DNA from: Micrococcales bacterium
Lineage (GTDB): Bacteria > Actinomycetota > Actinomycetes > Actinomycetales > Dermatophilaceae
NCBI GenBank assembly: GCA_030452775.1
Contig: JAKDLQ010000002.1
Coordinates: forward strand, 1-29,259
Direction: 5' to 3'
DNA: 29,259 bases
Shown here: positions 1 to 6,267 of the stretch, piece by piece
Layout: the number at the start of each line of letters is the position of its first letter
How positions within the stretch are numbered: the first letter of the stretch is position 1
Notes under the pieces: model-generated
Told to the model about the DNA's origin: nothing
The model's input: only the letters and a program-made list of their open reading frames with translations
Database searches by the model: none
Made by a program: the position numbers and the translations under genes

Positions 1-113
1 CGGTCCTCGGCAAGCAGACCGACACCGTCACCATGGCCCAGGGCGCGGCGACGGTCCGCGTGGCCGAAGCCTGCATCGAGTCCGCCACCACAGGCCAGAC
101 CATACTGCTCTGA
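1..113 (+). CDS. C-terminal end of a probable Gfo/Idh/MocA-type oxidoreductase (5' truncated by window)
   Basis: An open frame enters from the window edge (codons in phase with position 3) and stops at TGA 111-113. The last 36 residues include MAQGAATVRVAEACIESA followed by TTGQTILL. The pattern of a helix with A-E-A-x-x-x-S and then a short T-G-Q-x-I/V-x-L tail is typical of the end of NAD(P)-dependent sugar oxidoreductases of the Gfo/Idh/MocA family. In surface-polysaccharide loci these often make modified nucleotide sugars (for example 3-keto or uronic-acid intermediates). The catalytic and cofactor-binding parts lie outside the window, so the assignment rests on this short tail alone. The gap to the methyltransferase is about 100 bp. 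Confidence 0.45.
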   Translation, partial: VLGKQTDTVTMAQGAATVRVAEACIESATTGQTILL

Positions 114-211
114 CCCGCCCTGCAGCCTTCACACCTACTCGGGGGAGGCAGCATCAGGGTTAGTCTGGGCCACCACGGTGAGCCAATCAGCCTTAGCGAG
201 CGGAGACGGCA
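114..211 (+). other. Short intergenic region upstream of the methyltransferase
   Basis: This is about 98 bp between the oxidoreductase stop and the methyltransferase start. It holds a GGAG ribosome-binding site at 202-205, correctly spaced for the GTG at 212. No convincing -35/-10 pair was found: TTCACA at 128-133 and TAGTCT at 161-166 are 27 bp apart, too far for a sigma-70-type promoter. Read-through from the upstream gene is possible. Confidence 0.4.
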
Positions 212-889
212 GTGAGCGAGCGGATCGCCTTACCGGGTCCCGGGCACTCACCTATGACGGCAAGCGAGTCGCGGCAGTACTGGGAGACTCGACACGCACG
301 GGCCGGAGCTCTCGCCTCGGGTGGGCACATCAGCCACGACGAGAGCACCAACGCGATGTTCTACGCGGTGCGAATCGCTCGGCTCATCGAGGCAATTGGT
401 CCCCGGACCAATCCGGGGCTTCCCTTGCGGATCCTCGATGCAGGCTGCGGCAAGGGGCACTTCTCGAGGGCGCTCGCCTCCTTCGGGCACCTGGTCGACG
501 GCATCGACACGAGCGTCACCGCTATCGCCTCCTGCGAGGCCCAGGCGAGCGAGCGAGAGACGTATGCCGTGTCCTCGCTCTCGCAGTGGGGCCCGCCCTA
601 CCTCTATGACGCGGCCGTGTCCATCGACGTGCTCTATCACCTGATGGACGACGACGAGTGGGCGACGGCCGTGCGCAACCTCGCCTCCCTGGTCCGACTC
701 GGCGGGATCCTCGGGCTCGTCGACCATGACCGGGACGAGGATCGGGTCTGGCAGAGCCACCAGAAGACCCGCTCGACGCGGCGCTACCGAGAGCTGTTCG
801 AGGCCTGCGGCTTCGAGGCGCGCCGCTATGTGCGCAACGATTTCAAGCATGATCCTTCGGGGATGCACATCGCAGTACGGGTGGCCTGA
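212..889 (+). CDS. Class I SAM-dependent methyltransferase
   Basis: A 225-residue protein with a clear class I Rossmann methyltransferase core. Motif I is LRILDAGCGKGHFSRAL (about residues 71-87), followed by the acidic strand-2 end VDGIDTS (about 95-101) and the post-motif region YDAAVSIDVLYHL (about 130-142), which matches the usual D-x-V-x-x-x-x-V-L-x-H motif. It should transfer a methyl group from SAM to a small molecule or sugar; the substrate is not visible. The GTG at 212 is chosen because GGAG (202-205) precedes it. ATG 254 is an alternative that would still keep motif I. The stop overlaps the next start (TGATG, 887-891), so translation is probably coupled to the coiled-coil protein. 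In this setting it may methylate a sugar or cap a chain end. Confidence 0.85.
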   Translation: MSERIALPGPGHSPMTASESRQYWETRHARAGALASGGHISHDESTNAMFYAVRIARLIEAIGPRTNPGLPLRILDAGCGKGHFSRALASFGHLVDGIDTSVTAIASCEAQASERETYAVSSLSQWGPPYLYDAAVSIDVLYHLMDDDEWATAVRNLASLVRLGGILGLVDHDRDEDRVWQSHQKTRSTRRYRELFEACGFEARRYVRNDFKHDPSGMHIAVRVA

Positions 890-1743
890 TGTCGATCGCC
901 GAGATCATCGCGGAGTACGTTCCGGCGGTCGAGGGACCTCGCTCGATCCTGCTCCTCGCCGGGGCGCGACACCTCGCCGAGCGGGTGCCAGGCGCCGGGA
1001 CGTACGAGCCGGGAGACCCGCGACCTGGAGGTGCGGCGATCCTCGTCGGAGCGGCCCGACCAGGCGGTGAGAGTGACGAGGTGGATACCGTCGCGACCGC
1101 AGTGCACGAGGGCGATGTCCTCGTGCTGCTGCTCGGCGCGACCCCGACCGAACTGCGCGTCGGACCCCTGGTCCAGTCCGTGACCGCTGGGGGGCTGCGC
1201 GTCGTGCGGATCGAGGAGTTGGAGGCGCCCCTTCGCGGCACGCTCCTGATCGCGTGCCGTGGGGCGCTGCTCCCGCGCGCGAGTTACCTGCTCGGCGAAG
1301 CGATCCCGGACACGGAGCGCGCATACGAGCGGCTCGCCAACGAGTGGGCGATCGAGGGTCTTCAGCTGCGGGCCGTCGCCGGCATGGTGGCGGCCGCACA
1401 CGCCGCTGCCGAGGAGGCCGACCGGGCGGCGCAGGAGACCAGGCTGGCGGCGCAACAAGCCGTTCGATCGGCGCAGGAGGCCACTCGGGCGACGCAGGAG
1501 CGGGTCCGGGCCGCCGAGGACGTCGCTGACGTGAGGGGTCGGGAGCTCACCGCGCTGCGTGCGGAGCTGGCCGCACTGCATGCGGAGTTGGCTGTGGTTG
1601 CCAAGAGCAATCGCGAGTTGCGCGTGCTCGCAAAGCGAGGCCCAGGGTGGCGGATCAAGCGAGCCGCCGCACTGGTCAAGGACGATCCCGTCGAGGGAAC
1701 GAAACACGTCCTCCGCTCCGTCACGGGTCGGGTCAGGGGCTGA
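889..1743 (+). CDS. Coiled-coil protein with degenerate Rossmann-like N-terminus, function unknown
   Basis: A 284-residue protein with no family I can name. Residues 1-165 look like an alpha/beta fold with hydrophobic strands such as SILLLAGA and GDVLVLLLGA. They resemble a methyltransferase-like fold, but no glycine-rich SAM motif is present. Residues 165-245 are an Ala/Glu/Arg/Gln-rich stretch with heptad spacing (for example AAEEADRAAQETRLAAQQA and LRAELAALHAELAVV), almost certainly a coiled coil. The last 40 residues are basic (KRGPGWRIKRAAALVK). No signal peptide or membrane helix was seen. Its start overlaps the methyltransferase stop by one base, so the two are probably made together and may act together. 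A structural, scaffold or length-measuring role is possible but unproven. Confidence 0.7.
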   Translation: MSIAEIIAEYVPAVEGPRSILLLAGARHLAERVPGAGTYEPGDPRPGGAAILVGAARPGGESDEVDTVATAVHEGDVLVLLLGATPTELRVGPLVQSVTAGGLRVVRIEELEAPLRGTLLIACRGALLPRASYLLGEAIPDTERAYERLANEWAIEGLQLRAVAGMVAAAHAAAEEADRAAQETRLAAQQAVRSAQEATRATQERVRAAEDVADVRGRELTALRAELAALHAELAVVAKSNRELRVLAKRGPGWRIKRAAALVKDDPVEGTKHVLRSVTGRVRG

Positions 1744-1750
1744 CAGCCCG

Positions 1751-1756
1751 TATGAT
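1751..1756 (+). promoter_or_regulatory. Candidate -10 element upstream of the nucleotide-sugar dehydrogenase
   Basis: TATGAT matches five of six bases of the TATAAT consensus. It lies 42 bases before the GTG start of the dehydrogenase, in the only gap (1744-1798) in this run of genes. The matching -35 position (about 1728-1733, TCGGGT) is poor, so the promoter is tentative. A strong ribosome-binding site, AGGGAAGGGG, sits at 1785-1794. Confidence 0.35.
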
Positions 1757-1798
1757 CTGCCTGCAGTTCCATGACTCGTCACAAAGGGAAGGGGCCCA

Positions 1799-3109
1799 GT
1801 GAAGATCTGCGTTATCGCCCTTGGCAAGATCGGCCTGCCACTGGCGGTCCAGTTCGCCGACAAGGGGCACGAGGTGGTGGGCCAGGACATCAACGCGGAT
1901 ACCGTCGCCGAGGTCAACGCCGCTCATGAGCCCTTCCCCGGCGAGGCGCACCTTCAGGACAAGCTCGCCGAGTTGGTCCGGGCCGGGGCCCTGCGGGCGA
2001 CCACGGACTACGGCGAGGCTGTGCCCGGCGCCGACGCGGTCGTCATCGTGGTACCGCTCTTCGTCGACGATGACGGCGCCCCGGACTTCGACTGGATGGA
2101 TCACGCGACCCGCCAACTCGCCAAGCACCTGACCAAGGGCACCCTCGTGTCTTACGAGACGACCTTGCCGGTGGGCACGACCCGCAACCGTTGGAAGCCG
2201 ATGATCGAGGAAGGCTCCGGGCTCACCGAGGGCGAGGACTTCCATCTCGTGTTCAGTCCCGAACGGGTGCTGACCGGCCGGGTCTTCGCTGACCTGCGCA
2301 AATACCCGAAGCTGATCGGTGCCCTCAACGCGGCTGGGGCCCATGTCGCCCGAGAGTTCTACGAGGCCGTGCTCGACTTCGATGAGCGGCCCGAGCTCGC
2401 CCGTCCCAACGGGGTGTGGGACCTCGGCACCGCCGAGGCATCCGAGCTGGCCAAACTCGCAGAGACCACCTATCGAGACGTCAACATCGGCCTGGCCAAC
2501 CAGTTCGCGCAGTTCGCCGCGACGCAGGGCATCGACATCTACCGGGTCATCGAGGCCTCCAACTCCCAGCCGTACAGTCACATCCACCGTCCCGGTATCG
2601 CTGTCGGTGGGCACTGCATCCCGGTCTACCCGCGGCTCTACCTGCACACTGACCCCGATGCCAGCGTTGTCCGTGCGGCGCGCACCGCGAACGCGGCGAT
2701 GCCGGCCTACACCGTCGGGCTGCTCGCGGGTGCGCACGGTGACCTCAGCGGCCAGACCGTCGCGGTCCTGGGCGCCGCCTACCGTGGTGGCGTCAAGGAG
2801 ACGGCCTACTCCGGCGTCTTCGACACCGTACGGGAACTCGAGGCACAAGGCGCGAAGGTCTTCGTCCATGACCCGATGTATACGGACGCGGAGCTCGCGG
2901 AGCTCGGTTTCACGGCATACCACTTCGGTGAGTCCGTCGACGCGGCAGTCATCCAGGCCGACCATGGGGAGTACGCCTCGCTCGACCCGGCTCGACTGCC
3001 AGGCATCACGACCCTGGTCGACGGCCGCCACCTGACCCGAGCGCGGGACTGGCCCGGCGTCACCCATCGAGCCGTCGGCGTCGCGGCGACGGCGTCCACC
3101 GCGTGGTGA
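1799..3109 (+). CDS. Nucleotide-sugar dehydrogenase, UDP-N-acetylmannosamine/WecC-type
   Basis: A 436-residue protein, normal length for the UDP-glucose/UDP-ManNAc dehydrogenase family. It oxidises the C6 hydroxyl of a UDP-sugar twice with NAD+ to give a UDP-uronic acid. An N-terminal Rossmann motif reads IALGKIGLPLA (the first glycine of GxGxxG is Ala). The central helix KLAETTYRDVNIGLANQFA matches the HexNAc (WecC/WbpA) branch better than UDP-glucose dehydrogenases. The catalytic cysteine is in VGGHCIPVYP (about residues 268-277). The C-terminal UDP-binding domain contains VAVLGAAYRGGVKET and HDPMYTD. The GTG start follows a strong AGGGAAGGGG site at 1785-1794. It probably supplies an acidic sugar (ManNAcA- or GlcNAcA-like) to the locus polymer. 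The last codons overlap the next gene. Confidence 0.88.
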   Translation: MKICVIALGKIGLPLAVQFADKGHEVVGQDINADTVAEVNAAHEPFPGEAHLQDKLAELVRAGALRATTDYGEAVPGADAVVIVVPLFVDDDGAPDFDWMDHATRQLAKHLTKGTLVSYETTLPVGTTRNRWKPMIEEGSGLTEGEDFHLVFSPERVLTGRVFADLRKYPKLIGALNAAGAHVAREFYEAVLDFDERPELARPNGVWDLGTAEASELAKLAETTYRDVNIGLANQFAQFAATQGIDIYRVIEASNSQPYSHIHRPGIAVGGHCIPVYPRLYLHTDPDASVVRAARTANAAMPAYTVGLLAGAHGDLSGQTVAVLGAAYRGGVKETAYSGVFDTVRELEAQGAKVFVHDPMYTDAELAELGFTAYHFGESVDAAVIQADHGEYASLDPARLPGITTLVDGRHLTRARDWPGVTHRAVGVAATASTAW

Positions 3110-5763
3110 CCGAGCGTTCCGGGCACCGGAGCGAGCCGCGACACGTGGGAGCGCCGCCGCCCACGAGTGGCCGCGAAACGGCCGGACGACGCAAGATCGT
3201 GATGATGGTGGGCAACGACATGGCCCACGACACCCGAGTCCTCAAGATGGGTCTGGCCATGGCCGACGCGGGTCTCGACGTCACCCTGCTCGGCTACGCG
3301 TCGTCCGGTATCCGGGAGGAGTCGCTTCTCGGCGAGGTTCGGATCCTGCGTGTGCCCGTGGCGTGGCGGCTGCGCGATGCTGCGGCTGCGCGCAAGAAGT
3401 CGCATCGCGAGCCGCATGTGCGCCTTGCGCTCGACCCGGCGCGACGCCGGGTGCTCGACCTCAAGTACGCGGTGCGGAGCCGAGAGACTGGCTCGGGCGG
3501 GGGAGGGCTGGCCAAGCTGCGGGCCAACAAGCTGCGCGCTGACCGCTTCGCCGCCCGCGCCCGAGCCGGTCTGGACCGGCGCGCCCACGAGGCCGAGAAG
3601 AAGCTCTGGCGTCTATTCGACGGCACGATCCACCGCACTGGAGTTGGAGTCGGATGGCGACGCGACCTGCCAGACATCGACGACTACGAGCTCGCCTTCG
3701 GGCCCGTGCTCGACCAACTCGACTGGGACGTGCTGCACGCTCACGACGTGCACCTCGTGGGCATCGCCAGCCGCGCCGTGGCCCGGCGGCGCGCGCGCGG
3801 GCAGGTCGCAGGATGGGTCTACGACTCCCACGAGTTCGTAGCGGGCCTCTCGATCTACGGGGGACGCACCGTGCGGCGGCGGGCCGCCTATCTCGACCTT
3901 GAGTCGGAGTACATCCATGACGCCGATGCGGTGGTCACCGTCACGGAGCCGCTGGCCCAGAAACTCCGGAAAGAGTACCGTCTGGCACGCACACCAGCGG
4001 TGGTCATGAACAGCCCCGTGCTCGGGGCCGGTACGCGCGACGTCGAGACCACCATCCGTGAACGGATCGGCCTGGCCGACGATGTTCCGCTCGTCGTCTA
4101 CAGCGGCGGGGTCACCGCCGTGCGCGGCGTCGACACCGCGCTCGAGGCTCTGGTCGAGTTGACCGACGTCCACCTCGCGGTTGTCGCCGTTCCGCACAAG
4201 GCGATCCGGTCGGCTCGCCTGCTCGCCTCCCGCGCCGCGCAACTCGGCGTCACCGACCGGCTGCACCTGCTCGACCCGGTGGCGCCCGACGAGGTATCCG
4301 CCTTCGTCACGAGTGCCGATGTCGGCATCCTCCCGTTGCACCACTACGGCAGCCACGAGGTGGCCCTCGCCAACAAGCTCTTCGAGTACCTCCACGCGGG
4401 CCTGCCCGTCCTGGTCAGCGACTGCCGGGCCCAGGCGAGGTTCGTCACCGAGCACGAAGTGGGAGAGGTTCACGCCGCGCAGGACACCGCCTCGTTCGTC
4501 GCGGCACTGCGTTCCATGCTGGCTCGGCTCCCGCAGCTACGTGGGCGGATCGCTGCCGACGCCGAGCTTCTCGTCCCCTACGCATGGGACCGTCAGGAGG
4601 CGGTATTGCGCGAGGTCTACCGCGGACTGCTCGGGCCGGACGCGGTCCGCGAGCCGACGGGCTCCTCGAGCGGCCGGCTCGACGCGCTGTCTGAGCGCCC
4701 GTTGCTGCGCACGGACCGTCCATCGGTCGTCGGTCTCGGCCCGGCCAACATGGCGGGACAGGCGTGGGCGTGGGCCAAGGCGCTCGAGACACACGTGCCC
4801 GGTGTGCGCACCGAGGTGATGTCCGTGGATCGCGGATCGCCACTCGCGTTTCCTGCCGATGTCATCGTGCCGGCGGCGCGGTACGCGAAGGACTCGGCAT
4901 GGGCTCAGGGCTTCGAGGCAAAGGCCCTCCAACACTGGACGCACGCACTGCTCGAGGCCGGCCGACCGGTGTTCGGGCTGCGCCACGGGCGCGATTTCAG
5001 CGGTGATGTTCCCGTGCTGCGCGCCGTGGGCATCGAGGTCGCGCTCGTGCTGCACGGTTCCGAGATCCGCAACCCACGTGGGCACACCGCGTATACGCCC
5101 TGGTCCCCCTTTCGTGATCCGGACGACGAGCTCACGGCGCGGCTGCAGCGCCAGTGGGACACTCTGCACCCGCTCGTGGCCGCCTTCGACGGGCCGATCT
5201 TCGTCTCTACACCTGATCTGCTCGAGGACGTGCCCGATGCGCAACTGCTCCCGGTGGTCGTCGACCTGCCAGCCTGGTCGAACGACCGGTCGCTGCTCGA
5301 GCGCGAACGTCCCGTCGTGTTGCATGCACCGAGCCGCGCATCGCTCAAGGGCACCGACCACGTCGAGGCAGCTCTCGGGCCGCTCGTCGCCGAAGGGCTG
5401 ATCGAATACCGTCGTATCGAGGGGGTCGCGCCTTCGGACCTGCCTGCTGTCGTGGCCGACTCGGACATTGTGCTCGACCAGTTCAGCCTCGGCATCTATG
5501 GAGTCATGGCCGCGCAGGCGATGGCGGCCGGCCGGGTCGTCGTCGGTCACGTCACGGAGTCCTTCCGGGCCGCCTGGAACGAGCCAGTGCCCGTTGTCGA
5601 AGCGGCTCCGGATCGGTTGGGCGAGGTCGTTCGTGGTCTGCTTGAGCGCCGCGACGACGCCCGATCGATGGCTGCCGACGGTCGAGAATTCGTGGCCAGG
5701 GTCCACGACGGTCGGCGTTCGGCGCGTGTCCTGGCGCAGACGCTCGGCCTGCGCGGCGAGTAA
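3103..5763 (+). CDS. Bimodular glycosyltransferase (GT4 domain plus second GT-B-like domain)
   Basis: An 886-residue protein, about twice the length of a single GT-B enzyme. The first module (about residues 30-515) starts with KIVMMVGNDMAHDTRVLKM, has HAHDVHLVG (about 213) and YDSHEF, and ends with the GT4 donor-site region NKLFEYLHAGLPVLVSD (about 418-434). A linker of about 25 residues follows. The second module (about 540-880) begins with VGLGPANMAGQAWAWAKAL and includes APSRASLKGTDH (about 742) and LGIYGVMAAQAMAAGRVVVG (about 796-815), again a GT-B-like C-terminal half. It is most likely a cytoplasmic enzyme adding one or two sugars to the polymer. Two GTG codons are in frame, at 3103 and 3106. 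The 3106 start gives a standard GTGA overlap with the dehydrogenase stop and is equally likely. The long basic, variable N-terminal 30 residues make the exact start uncertain. Confidence 0.8.
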   Translation: MVTERSGHRSEPRHVGAPPPTSGRETAGRRKIVMMVGNDMAHDTRVLKMGLAMADAGLDVTLLGYASSGIREESLLGEVRILRVPVAWRLRDAAAARKKSHREPHVRLALDPARRRVLDLKYAVRSRETGSGGGGLAKLRANKLRADRFAARARAGLDRRAHEAEKKLWRLFDGTIHRTGVGVGWRRDLPDIDDYELAFGPVLDQLDWDVLHAHDVHLVGIASRAVARRRARGQVAGWVYDSHEFVAGLSIYGGRTVRRRAAYLDLESEYIHDADAVVTVTEPLAQKLRKEYRLARTPAVVMNSPVLGAGTRDVETTIRERIGLADDVPLVVYSGGVTAVRGVDTALEALVELTDVHLAVVAVPHKAIRSARLLASRAAQLGVTDRLHLLDPVAPDEVSAFVTSADVGILPLHHYGSHEVALANKLFEYLHAGLPVLVSDCRAQARFVTEHEVGEVHAAQDTASFVAALRSMLARLPQLRGRIAADAELLVPYAWDRQEAVLREVYRGLLGPDAVREPTGSSSGRLDALSERPLLRTDRPSVVGLGPANMAGQAWAWAKALETHVPGVRTEVMSVDRGSPLAFPADVIVPAARYAKDSAWAQGFEAKALQHWTHALLEAGRPVFGLRHGRDFSGDVPVLRAVGIEVALVLHGSEIRNPRGHTAYTPWSPFRDPDDELTARLQRQWDTLHPLVAAFDGPIFVSTPDLLEDVPDAQLLPVVVDLPAWSNDRSLLERERPVVLHAPSRASLKGTDHVEAALGPLVAEGLIEYRRIEGVAPSDLPAVVADSDIVLDQFSLGIYGVMAAQAMAAGRVVVGHVTESFRAAWNEPVPVVEAAPDRLGEVVRGLLERRDDARSMAADGREFVARVHDGRRSARVLAQTLGLRGE

Positions 5764-5781
5764 GCCGAGCGCCAACTCGCC
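5755..5781 (+). terminator. Possible hairpin terminator at the end of the double glycosyltransferase
   Basis: A perfect 7-bp inverted repeat, GGCGAGT (5755-5761) and ACTCGCC (5775-5781), has a 13-base loop and spans the stop codon. It is followed by a modest T-rich stretch (TCGTTTCTCTCGTT). The weak T-tract keeps confidence low. Confidence 0.3.
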
Positions 5782-5819
5782 CTCCCGCGGGTCGTTTCTC
5801 TCGTTCCCAACGGGCCTGT

Positions 5820-6193
5820 TCCGTGCTGACCTTCTTCGCCCAAGACGCCGGCACCCACAGCCTGATCTACCACCACTTCAACTCCGTTACCGAGGCGAGA
5901 GCGTTCTGCGACGGGTTCTTCACCGACTACAACCACCTGCACCGCCACTCCGGGATCGGCTGGCACCCCGCCCGCCTCGGTGCACTTCGGCACCCATCAC
6001 GACATCGCGACCAGCAACGCGCGCGAACCCTCGAGCGGGCACGGCGCGAACACCCGGAGTGCTTCACCCGCCGGCCACGCCACCGCGCATCCGGACCGAG
6101 GTCTGGATCAACCAACCATCGAAGGAGACCCCAGAAGCCAGCGACCCGCTCGCAGAATCTGTCTAACCATCAACTGTCTCATTTAGCTTGACA
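5820..6193 (+). mobile_element. Remnant of the right end of an IS3-family insertion sequence
   Basis: This block holds the last third of an IS3-type transposase in broken frames, followed by a non-coding edge containing CTGTCTCA and TTGACA. That pattern is commonly seen at the right end of IS3-group elements. The left part of the element (orfA and most of the integrase core) is absent. The base composition near 6180-6215 is clearly more AT-rich than the neighbouring genes. The remnant sits alone between the double glycosyltransferase and the amidase, so it probably marks an old insertion followed by deletion. The exact left boundary cannot be set from sequence alone. Confidence 0.65.
5823..6166 (+). 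pseudogene. IS3-family transposase C-terminal fragment with multiple frameshifts
   Basis: The fragment reads as the end of an IS3 integrase (rve domain). YHHFNSVTEARAFCDGFFTD and YNHLHRHSGIGWH are in one frame (positions 5823 to about 5970). A second frame gives PPASVHFGTHHD (about 5968-6005). The first frame returns with RTLERARREHPECFTRRP (about 6025-6080), and a third frame gives TPPRIRTEVWINQPSKE before TAA at 6164-6166. Intact relatives read through these pieces in one frame as DYN-x-x-R-x-HSGIG...TPASVH-x-G and ending in WINxP. At least three frame changes and the missing 5' two-thirds show that it is dead. Confidence 0.8.
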
Positions 6194-6217
6194 AATACCA
6201 TTTTGAGTGGACATAAC
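6188..6217 (+). promoter_or_regulatory. Sigma-70-like promoter at the IS edge, facing the amidase gene
   Basis: A perfect -35 hexamer, TTGACA (6188-6193), is followed after 18 bases by CATAAC (6212-6217), which matches four of six bases of the -10 consensus. It lies 51 bases before the GTG start of the amidase. The -35 box is the last part of the IS remnant, so the insertion may have supplied this promoter. A ribosome-binding site AAAGGA (6257-6262) follows. Confidence 0.45.
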
Positions 6218-6267
6218 GTGGTTGACGCGACACGGTAGAGGCTCGCCAGTTCTTCGAAAGGACCCCC

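Noticed and set aside
1390..1610. Apparent DNA tandem repeat around GGCGCAGGAG / GACGCAGGAG
   Set aside because: The similarity follows from Ala-Gln-Glu heptads in the coiled coil; the unit length and sequence are irregular at the DNA level.
826..1917. Minus-strand open frame (363 codons) with repeated L-L-R-R segments
   Set aside because: The apparent repeat is the antisense reading of the Ala/Gln/Arg heptads of the coiled-coil gene; no ribosome-binding site or family motif.
1733..3067. Long minus-strand open frame (444 codons) opposite the dehydrogenase
   Set aside because: It is a high-GC shadow frame: no family motif, Val/Gly/Asp/Arg-rich, while the plus strand has a full dehydrogenase with catalytic motifs.
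4537..5775. Minus-strand open frame (412 codons) opposite the double glycosyltransferase
   Set aside because: Arg/His/Val-rich composition and no motifs; the plus strand is a clear GT-B protein.
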